The notes beneath the pieces were generated by a model. It made no database searches and was not told where the DNA came from. It saw only the letters and a program-made list of their open reading frames with translations. Shown here one piece after another: positions 57,662 through 64,000 of a stretch of 64,000 nucleotides of DNA (its first letter is position 1; each line of letters starts with the position of its first letter). The translations under genes and the position numbers were made by a program. This DNA comes from Bacillus crepusculi (lineage in GTDB: Bacteria; Bacillota; Bacilli; Bacillales; Bacillaceae), in assembly GCF_014764715.1 (NCBI RefSeq), contig NZ_JACXXE010000008.1, positions 107,853 through 171,852 on the forward strand, read 5' to 3'.

Positions 57662-58531
57662 TTACCGCAGTTTTAGGTTTCCACTTGTCATTTCAATATC
57701 GACTAAGTGTGTTCCTTTTCCTCTCGTGCCCGTAAAGCCTCGGCCTTCATTATCGACCTGATCAAAGTTGTAAGTATGATCAACACTTCCAGTCGTCTTC
57801 CTTGTTTGTACCTTGAAGTCCCCTTTATCTGGTAAGTTAAACTTCGCACTGCCTGATGTCATTTGAAAGGAGACAGGTGCATCAATTGTATCAAAGCTGG
57901 CAGTCAATCTACCGCTTGTCATGCCCAATTGTAGCCGCCCTTTTACATTTTGAATATCAGCACGACCCGATGTTGTACTGATGTCACTATCCTCAGCATC
58001 GATATGAGATACTGCCAATCTGCCGGATGTAGTATTGATTTCAACACGCTTTGCTGAGAAATTCTCAGCTGTCAAGCGTCCACTCGTTGACTTGAGCGTC
58101 ACATCTTGAAGAGACAGCTTCCCTTCGCCATTTACCTCACTCACACCACTTCCACCCGTAATTTTCACATTTTTATGATAATCTGTTGGAACCTTCACTA
58201 AAAGTTCTCCTTTTTCAAATGGAGAAAAAAACAAGAAACCTTTATTTTCTGCACGGACTTTGAATGTACCATCTGCTTGCTCCGCATACATCTTCCCTTT
58301 TCCACTGACGACAGTCACGGAAATATCGGAACGATTTTCAGGTTTTACCTTCACGCGAAACCCAGAAAGAGAGATATCTAAATGATCAATCTCATCTTTT
58401 TTCGCCGAAGCTGTTGACACCGCTTTTTCACGAGAGAAACTCAAATGAAAGAGATCTCCATTTTTGAAAAGCATCCCAATCATTAAAAGAACGCCTACAA
58501 GTATACAAATTAGACCGATTAACCGCTTCAT
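57662..58531 (-). CDS. liaG: LiaG, membrane-anchored protein of the lia operon
   Basis: 289 residues: one N-terminal TM helix (LIGLICILVGVLLMIGMLF) and a DUF4097 beta-helix-like domain of repeated units (VTLKSTSGRLTAENFSAKRV, EINTTSGRLAVSHIDAEDSD, ISTTSGRADIQNVKG). Function unknown; fourth gene from the liaI end. Confidence 0.88.
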   Translation of the reverse strand: MKRLIGLICILVGVLLMIGMLFKNGDLFHLSFSREKAVSTASAKKDEIDHLDISLSGFRVKVKPENRSDISVTVVSGKGKMYAEQADGTFKVRAENKGFLFFSPFEKGELLVKVPTDYHKNVKITGGSGVSEVNGEGKLSLQDVTLKSTSGRLTAENFSAKRVEINTTSGRLAVSHIDAEDSDISTTSGRADIQNVKGRLQLGMTSGRLTASFDTIDAPVSFQMTSGSAKFNLPDKGDFKVQTRKTTGSVDHTYNFDQVDNEGRGFTGTRGKGTHLVDIEMTSGNLKLR

Positions 58532-58642
58532 TCATATCATCCCTTTATCTTTTGACCTTTTTATTATAAGGAAAAGCGAAACAGAAAGAAATCAAATATC
58601 GGAAGAAAAAACCTGCTTTTCTCCCGACTTGACACATATTCC

Positions 58643-59308
58643 TTATTTTGCTTGCTGCTCCTCAGGTTTCTTCTCGAGCTTGAGCTTCTGCCATTCCTTT
58701 TCAACTTCGTCGGCATAATCTAGATGGGCATAGGCTCCTTGTTCTGTAAATTGTGCATAGCTGCCTGCTATTGTCTCCATTTCTTCTATACGATTCTCCA
58801 TTCGAAGAAATTCCTTATACGCACTTTCACTATCTACTTTATTGATAGATTCGTTCATATGCTGCTTTGCCTGTGCGGCATTTGCTCTAGCAATCAGTGC
58901 TTGCTTTTTGTCTTTAATATCACGTAGCTTCGTTTCTAAATGCTGCAATTGCTCTTTCAGCTCTGTCAATTGTTTCACAGATTGCTGGTAAGCATCCTGA
59001 TATTCCTTATGTTTTTCTTCAAAATACTTCATTTCAGTAAGTGCTTTTCGCGCAAGCTCTTCTTCTCCCGCATGAAATGCTAGCTCCGCCTGCTTCTTTC
59101 GCTTATCAGCAAATGCTTCCGTCTCTTCTGCCTTGTGTAGGAAGCCTTGCTGAATCGTTTGCTGTTTGATGATGGCATGTTTCGCTTTCGCAACATCATC
59201 CTCCATATCACGAACGTATTGATTCAACATAACACGTGGATTCTCCATTTTATCTAAGCCTTCATTGACAGTTGCGACAAACATATCTCTTACTCTTCTT
59301 AATACCAT
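58643..59308 (-). CDS. liaH: LiaH, phage-shock protein A homologue
   Basis: 221 residues, nearly all coiled coil (PspA/IM30 family): VLRRVRDMFVATVNEGLDKM at the start and long helices. Forms membrane-protecting rings with LiaI under envelope stress. Confidence 0.93.
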   Translation of the reverse strand: MVLRRVRDMFVATVNEGLDKMENPRVMLNQYVRDMEDDVAKAKHAIIKQQTIQQGFLHKAEETEAFADKRKKQAELAFHAGEEELARKALTEMKYFEEKHKEYQDAYQQSVKQLTELKEQLQHLETKLRDIKDKKQALIARANAAQAKQHMNESINKVDSESAYKEFLRMENRIEEMETIAGSYAQFTEQGAYAHLDYADEVEKEWQKLKLEKKPEEQQAK

Positions 59309-59323
59309 TTCATATTCCTCCCT

Positions 59324-59719
59324 TTATTTTTTCTTTAAAAAGTCTTCCCATTCTTGATCAAATGTCGTGTGCATGGGTTCTTTCATGTTCGGTGCCGCAC
59401 CCGGCTCCATATATGATGTTCTGCCTGATGATTCCTTTGCTGATTCACCATTGATCATCTTCCAGCCAAAGTAGAGAAGTGCTCCAGCAAATGCAATTCC
59501 GAGTAAAAATGGCAGAGATTGCACGACGAGTAGTACACCAATGACTGCTAAAATAACACCTAAAGTTTTACTGCCTTTCTCATATTTCTTTACACCGAGA
59601 TAGATGAGCCACGCCCCTATCACAGTCGGGATCAGCCCTCCTAGTGAACCACCGAAGAAGATGGATAAACCGACAAACATCAGAATCGAACCGATGATGG
59701 TTTTACTTGTTATTTTCAT
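59324..59719 (-). CDS. liaI: LiaI, small membrane anchor for LiaH
   Basis: 131 residues with three hydrophobic helices (TIIGSILMFVGLSIFFGGSL, LIPTVIGAWLIYLGVKKYEK, LGVILAVIGVLLVVQSLPFL) and a soluble acidic tail. Second ATG (59719) has AAAGGAGG seven bases upstream; the ATG at 59725 is too close. Heads the lia operon. Confidence 0.85.
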   Translation of the reverse strand: MKITSKTIIGSILMFVGLSIFFGGSLGGLIPTVIGAWLIYLGVKKYEKGSKTLGVILAVIGVLLVVQSLPFLLGIAFAGALLYFGWKMINGESAKESSGRTSYMEPGAAPNMKEPMHTTFDQEWEDFLKKK

Positions 59720-59759
59720 CTTCATGCCTCCTTTCTTGCTCCTTGCTTTAACTATAGTC

Positions 59760-59835
59760 AAAAAAGAAGACCGGCAAAACGTGTCGTAGATTGATCTTTG
59801 ATTGCGACCAGAGTCGTAACTTTGCTCAGACTAAG
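59760..59835 (-). promoter_or_regulatory. liaI promoter region with candidate LiaR site
   Basis: GCGAC (59805-59809) and GTCGT (59814-59818) form a short inverted repeat with further CGTGTCGTAG at 59781; TTGACT lies at about 59757-59762 on the minus strand. The stress-inducible promoter of liaIH should be here; assignment of the repeat to LiaR is tentative. Confidence 0.35.
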
Positions 59836-59849
59836 CGTTAGCACCCAAC

Positions 59850-59883
59850 AAAAAAGCACTCCTCTCATTCGAAGAGTGCTTTC
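59850..59883 (-). terminator. Terminator after the cobalamin adenosyltransferase gene
   Basis: AAAAGCACTC / GAGTGCTTT stem, A-run on the plus-strand left side. Confidence 0.75.
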
Positions 59884-59885
59884 CC

Positions 59886-60455
59886 TTATTTAGACCGAAA
59901 CACATGCGCACTTCGTTCATATTCAACATCTGCTTCACCGAGCCGATGATTCACAATACGGGCGGCAGCAAATAAATAGTCAGAGAGACGGTTCACATAT
60001 GTGAGCGTCACTGCTGGAATCTCCTCCTGCTTTGCAAGTGTCACAATATGCCGCTCGGCTCTTCTGACGACTGTCCGTGCCACATGTAAGAAAGCAGCGC
60101 CTTCCTGGCCGCCAGGTAAAATAAATTTAGTCAGCGGTGCGGCTTCTTCTACATACACGTCCATTCGCTTTTCAAGGATTGTGACAGATTCTTCTGTTAA
60201 CTTGCCTTCTTTCGGTGGTTTCACCGTTGCCAAATCACCGCCGCAGTCAAACAGTTCATGCTGAATGACCATCAGCTCAGACAGAATATCTTGAAACAAT
60301 TCGCCATGCTGCCGTAAGTTTGCATGCGCAAGTCCAATAAAGCTATTTGCCTCATCTAACGTACCGTAAGCTTCTACTCTGATGTCATCTTTATCAGCTC
60401 GCCCGCCAATTAAGCCTGTTTGGCCTTGATCCCCGGTTTTTGTATAAAGTTTCAC
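59886..60455 (-). CDS. yvqK: PduO-type cob(I)alamin adenosyltransferase (YvqK)
   Basis: 189 residues. N-terminal ATP-binding KLYTKTGDQGQTGLIGG, and the C-terminal RTVVRRAERHIVTLA / YVNRLSDYLFAAAR blocks. Makes adenosylcobalamin. Its neighbour is a B12 importer, a sensible pairing. Confidence 0.92.
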   Translation of the reverse strand: MKLYTKTGDQGQTGLIGGRADKDDIRVEAYGTLDEANSFIGLAHANLRQHGELFQDILSELMVIQHELFDCGGDLATVKPPKEGKLTEESVTILEKRMDVYVEEAAPLTKFILPGGQEGAAFLHVARTVVRRAERHIVTLAKQEEIPAVTLTYVNRLSDYLFAAARIVNHRLGEADVEYERSAHVFRSK

Positions 60456-60570
60456 CTGTTTTCACCCCTGTTTTTCGCTTTGTCCTTTTAGTATACCCTG
60501 AAGTCAATAGGATGTATTTGTTTTACTAACAGACTGTCATTTTAATGTTCTATTGATTCGCATCATAAAC

Positions 60571-60598
60571 AAAAAAGCGAACCCATTGGTTCACTTTT
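60571..60598 (-). terminator. Terminator after yvrA
   Basis: AAGCGAACCC / GGTTCACTT imperfect stem with A-run; overlaps the last codons of yvrA. Confidence 0.6.
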
Positions 60599-61877
60599 GA
60601 ATGGCATTCAATGTATGAAGAAGACGATGCACCTTCTCTCCTAATCTTTCATGTAAAAGGTCATCATCTTCAGTTTCTTGCATGTTGGCACAAGCGATAC
60701 AAAGATGATGAATGGAGATGCTTGTCTCTTGTTTCATGATGTGCACAAGCTGTCCCATGAGCTGAACAAACGCTCCGTCTGATAAAGACCTTTTTAGCAC
60801 AAGCCAAATGGTCAGCTCTTTTTGATGACGCATGCCGTAAAGAATCAGATCGTCTTCATTGTCTTCTGCGGCGTATTGCTTTAATCCATTCGCTTGGTCG
60901 AAAAATAACATATCTTCAGATGGTTCTAGCTGTTCACGAAGCATCTCAGTTCCCGTTCCAAGCGAGCTTTTCCAAAAGAAACCACCGCTTTTCTTATGTG
61001 AAGACAGAATGCGAAGCGGCTGTTTGATGGAAAACGTCATCCCATTTGAGCCATGCGTTCTCCATCCATCCGCTAAATTTACACTTCGTGCTTTAGAATT
61101 TGCCGCAGGCTCAATCATCAGCTGAGGATTGGCTCTTAGTGGATGCTGAAGCGGTGTCACATTCGTTTCATACACACGGTTGATCCGTTCGGTCGTCAAG
61201 ACGCGATGTGGTTGTCCTAACATTTCAGCCCTTCCTTCATGAAGCAGCAGCAGCCGATCACAATACAGACTGGCGATATTTACATCATGAAACACACCGA
61301 TAACCGTTAAGTTAGAGGAAGCGGTCTCTTGTTTAATCAAATCGAGTAACTCTTTTTGATAGGCTAAATCAAGAAAGCTTGTTGGTTCATCCAGCAATAA
61401 ATAGTCAGGGCGCTGAGCCAGCGCTTGAGCTAAGTAAACCCGTTGCTGTTCGCCCCCGCTTAACTCATGGATGGATTGATCCTTAAATTGAGCAATATCT
61501 GTTTGATCCATCACCTTGCTGACAATCTCTATATCTTCTTTCGTAACAGATTGTAGCCACCCTTTCTGATAAGGATAACGCCCAAACTGAACAGTTTCTT
61601 CCACTGTAAATGAGAAGGCCTGATCGGTCTTCTGGGGAAGAACCGCCAGTTTTTGCGCAAGTGCCTTTGGCTGGTAGGATTGAACTGGATGGCCGCTCAG
61701 TTTTACTTGGCCGCTCTCAGGTGCTAATATACCTGCGATCATTTTAAGCAGCGTCGTCTTACCGCTCCCATTCGGACCAAGGATGCCGAGGAATTCTCCT
61801 CGCTCCACTTCAAAACTCACGCCGTGAATGACCTCTTTTTCACCATATCCCCCTCTAACTTCCTTCACTTGAATCAT
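60591..61877 (-). CDS. yvrA: Vitamin B12 ABC transporter ATPase YvrA (BtuD-like) with C-terminal extension
   Basis: 428 residues. Residues 1-250 are a FecE/BtuD-type ATPase (Walker A GPNGSGKTT, signature LSGGEQQRVY, Walker B YLLLDEPTSFLD). The C-terminal about 170 residues are an added domain beginning around NSKARSVNLADGW that includes QPLRILSSHKKSGGFFWKSS, faintly recalling the start of CbiZ amidohydrolases, but I cannot confirm it. Overlaps yvrB by 4 bp. Confidence 0.82.
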   Translation of the reverse strand: MIQVKEVRGGYGEKEVIHGVSFEVERGEFLGILGPNGSGKTTLLKMIAGILAPESGQVKLSGHPVQSYQPKALAQKLAVLPQKTDQAFSFTVEETVQFGRYPYQKGWLQSVTKEDIEIVSKVMDQTDIAQFKDQSIHELSGGEQQRVYLAQALAQRPDYLLLDEPTSFLDLAYQKELLDLIKQETASSNLTVIGVFHDVNIASLYCDRLLLLHEGRAEMLGQPHRVLTTERINRVYETNVTPLQHPLRANPQLMIEPAANSKARSVNLADGWRTHGSNGMTFSIKQPLRILSSHKKSGGFFWKSSLGTGTEMLREQLEPSEDMLFFDQANGLKQYAAEDNEDDLILYGMRHQKELTIWLVLKRSLSDGAFVQLMGQLVHIMKQETSISIHHLCIACANMQETEDDDLLHERLGEKVHRLLHTLNAIQK

Positions 61878-62950
61878 AGATGCGTCCCTCCTCTATATCT
61901 GCGGATGAGGATGATGCCAAAGACAGGTGCACCAATTAACGCCGTAATGATGCCAATAGGCAATTCAGTCGGTTCAATGATCGTACGGGAGAGCACATCT
62001 GCTAAAACGAGAAAGGAAGCGCCGTTTAGCATAGACAAAGGCAGCAGATGCCGGTGATCCGTGATGGCTAAAAGACGGATAAAATGCGGGATCACAAGTC
62101 CTACAAATCCGATCGTTCCTGATACAGCCACTGCACTGCCAGTCAGAATAGAACCTGCAAGCAGCACCACATATTTGCTCCGTTTCACATGAACCCCTAA
62201 CAGCTTTGCCTTTTCTTCGCCATATGTCATCACATTTAAATCTCTTCCCATCAGGATCAGTGCAAATGTACCAATGAGGAAAAAAGGAAGGAAAAGAGCA
62301 ATATATCGCCAGCCTCTCATAGACACACTGCCTAGAAGCCAATGAATAATCTCTTTTAAATCATCACCTGTTAACGCAATCATTAATGAAATGAGCGCTC
62401 CTAAAAAAGAGCTGAAGATGACCCCCGTCAAAATTAAAGAAGAAATGCTCATTCCTCTGTGAACCAGACGGGCAAAAAAGAGGACGAGACATAGTGTGAC
62501 AAGCGCTGTTGTCATACTCAAAAAAGGCAGTGTAAAACTGCCAAGCAAAGGAAACTGCAAGCTGAAAAATAATGTTGCTACAGCCCCCACAGATGCCCCT
62601 TGAGATACCCCAAGTGTATAAGGATCAGCGAGGGGATTTTTTAATAAACCTTGAAAGGCTGCACCAGATAACGCCAGAGCTGCTCCGACTAACGCCGCTA
62701 ATATCACTCTCGGCAGCCGGATATTCATCATAATATTGCGGTCAATTGTATCAATGGTTCCGGCCTGGATTCCAAATACTTCATGAACAAAGATCCGAAG
62801 GATAGAAGGAATGGGAATCCCTAAACTACCAAATGAGATCCCCATTCCAATACTCACCACAAGAAGTAAAGCACTTAATGTATATGCGATGATGATTTTA
62901 TTTGAACGTGTCAGGATAGATGCTTTTCGCAAGAGCCTCCACTCCTTCAA
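61874..62950 (-). CDS. yvrB: Vitamin B12 ABC transporter permease YvrB (BtuC-like)
   Basis: 358 residues, FecCD/BtuC family, about ten helices, with NPLADPYTLGVSQGASVGAV and GFVGLVIPHFIRLLAITDHR. Overlaps the end of yvrC by 53 bp with the chosen start. Confidence 0.88.
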   Translation of the reverse strand: MKEWRLLRKASILTRSNKIIIAYTLSALLLVVSIGMGISFGSLGIPIPSILRIFVHEVFGIQAGTIDTIDRNIMMNIRLPRVILAALVGAALALSGAAFQGLLKNPLADPYTLGVSQGASVGAVATLFFSLQFPLLGSFTLPFLSMTTALVTLCLVLFFARLVHRGMSISSLILTGVIFSSFLGALISLMIALTGDDLKEIIHWLLGSVSMRGWRYIALFLPFFLIGTFALILMGRDLNVMTYGEEKAKLLGVHVKRSKYVVLLAGSILTGSAVAVSGTIGFVGLVIPHFIRLLAITDHRHLLPLSMLNGASFLVLADVLSRTIIEPTELPIGIITALIGAPVFGIILIRRYRGGTHL

Positions 62951-63848
62951 CCAATCGCGGTCCCGGTCGTGATGCCAGATCCGTATTCAATTGAAAGACT
63001 TGTTTTTCTTTGACTGCTTTGATCGCTTTCCAGCCGTCTCTTTTTTTCAGATCAGCTAAGCTGGCGCCATCAATCGTAACGATGGCATCAGGATTTCGTT
63101 TAATCATTGATTCTTCCGTCATTTGCACCCAGCCCGTTTGATCGCCAGCGGCATTTTTTGCATGAATGACAGACAGCATTTCGTCCATAAACGTTTGTTT
63201 ACCTGTTGTATAAATTTCAGGCGCACCTGATACTTCGACAAAAACTGTTTTTTGTTTGTCTTTGGAGATGGCTTCTGCTTGTTTTTTGATGTCATTCAGT
63301 TTTGATTTCATCTCGTCTACAAGCTTCGTTGATGCTTCTTTTACGCCGGCTGCTTCACCAATCATATTGATAGACTTATACACATCTTTGAAGGAGGCTG
63401 CATCATTGACAGTCAGCACTTGAATCCCTGCATCTTCAAGCTGTTTAAATCCATCTTTTGAGCTCATTTGTGATGCATGTGCTAAGACAAGATCAGGCTT
63501 TAAGGAAATAACCTTCTCGACATTGAAGTCAAGACCGCCAATCTTCTCTACCTTTTCTACTTCCTTTGGATAGTTGTCAAAGTCTGATCTTCCAACGATT
63601 TTATCTCCAAGGCCAAGAGCATAGGCAACCTCTGTATTACTTGGAATTAACGAAACAATTCGTTTAGGCTGTTCTTTGATTTCAACTGTTTTACCAGCTG
63701 CATCTTTGATTGATACAGGAAATGCCGCAGCCACTGTCTCTTTAGGCTTTGAACTGTTTGTTTTTTGGTCCGTTTCCGTACCTGCACACCCTGCTAAAAC
63801 ACCGATCACAAGTAACAATGATAGCCAAATACCCGTTAACTTCTTCAT
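62898..63848 (-). CDS. yvrC: Vitamin B12-binding lipoprotein YvrC (BtuF-like)
   Basis: 316 residues. Lipobox GVLAGC (Cys about 21). Class III binding protein with PKRIVSLIPSNTEVAYALGL and, near the end, DLASRPGPRLVEGVEALAKS, the R-P-G-P-R pattern typical of BtuF-like cobalamin binders. ATG at 63848 with GGGGG seven bases upstream. Confidence 0.86.
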   Translation of the reverse strand: MKKLTGIWLSLLLVIGVLAGCAGTETDQKTNSSKPKETVAAAFPVSIKDAAGKTVEIKEQPKRIVSLIPSNTEVAYALGLGDKIVGRSDFDNYPKEVEKVEKIGGLDFNVEKVISLKPDLVLAHASQMSSKDGFKQLEDAGIQVLTVNDAASFKDVYKSINMIGEAAGVKEASTKLVDEMKSKLNDIKKQAEAISKDKQKTVFVEVSGAPEIYTTGKQTFMDEMLSVIHAKNAAGDQTGWVQMTEESMIKRNPDAIVTIDGASLADLKKRDGWKAIKAVKEKQVFQLNTDLASRPGPRLVEGVEALAKSIYPDTFK

Positions 63849-64000
63849 CAATAAACCCCCTGCTTTATGTACTGCTTGATGTCATCTCTTTCGTCAATTC
63901 TTTTCTAATTTCGGGAATATTATACTACAGTGCAGATAGGTTGTATATGTGATTCCCAATATGTCTTTTCTGCCCTTATAAAAGAAAAACAGCCTTTGAC
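63849..64000 (-). promoter_or_regulatory. Leader of the yvrCBA operon
   Basis: TATAAT at about 63918-63923 on the minus strand lies roughly 70 bp from the yvrC start. No B12-box (cobalamin riboswitch core) is visible within the 150 bp in the window. Confidence 0.4.

Overview
The window is chromosomal DNA of a low-GC, spore-forming Firmicute, almost certainly a Bacillus of the B. pumilus / safensis / altitudinis group. Outside the insertions the gene order follows the B. subtilis stretch bsn ... sufBUSDC-yurZ-metQPN-yusDEFG-gcvH-yusI-fadE-fadA-fadN-yuzL-yusN-yusUVW-yusZ-htrB-cssRS-yuxN-fumC-yvzF-gerAA/AB/AC-liaRSFGHI-yvqK-yvrABC. The names come from recognising the proteins and this gene order; no database search was run.

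Layout. 1-12 kb is species-specific: an extracellular nuclease (bsn), a Fur-boxed hydroxamate-siderophore uptake operon (binding protein, two permeases, FhuF-type reductase), a decayed secreted-protein gene, a YrkC-like cupin, PsiE, a YrkO/YrkP/YrkQ-like membrane protein plus two-component system, and a WYL regulator divergent from a flavodoxin-fold quinone reductase across a perfect 11-bp palindrome. 12.35-23.6 kb is an accessory island of two elements inserted in tandem at the 3' end of sufB. Copies of the last ~33 bp of sufB lie at 12352 and 19632 in addition to the real gene end at 23613, and each of the two right-hand junctions is preceded by a tyrosine-recombinase C-terminal remnant. The outer element carries a type I restriction-modification system with an extra half-size specificity subunit. 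The inner one carries phage-type genes, a rap-phr pair with an unfamiliar Phr sequence, an unrecognised secreted protein opposite a small two-helix membrane protein, and a broken endolysin.

23.6-41 kb is core metabolism: Fe-S assembly (SufCDSUB), methionine import under a SAM-I (S-box) riboswitch, glycine cleavage H protein, and the fadNAE beta-oxidation operon behind a near-canonical FadR box. 40.7-45.7 kb holds spore-coat-type small genes, the Fur-regulated shared siderophore ATPase YusV (likely partner of the ATPase-less permeases at 1.6-4.7 kb), YusW, YusZ and HtrB. 46-64 kb holds the secretion-stress CssRS system, YuxN, fumarase, the GerA germinant receptor with a candidate sigma-G promoter, the LiaIHGFSR cell-envelope stress module, cobalamin adenosyltransferase and a BtuFCD-like vitamin B12 importer.

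No tRNA, rRNA, CRISPR array or intact insertion sequence was seen. The most interesting region is the sufB-anchored tandem island.
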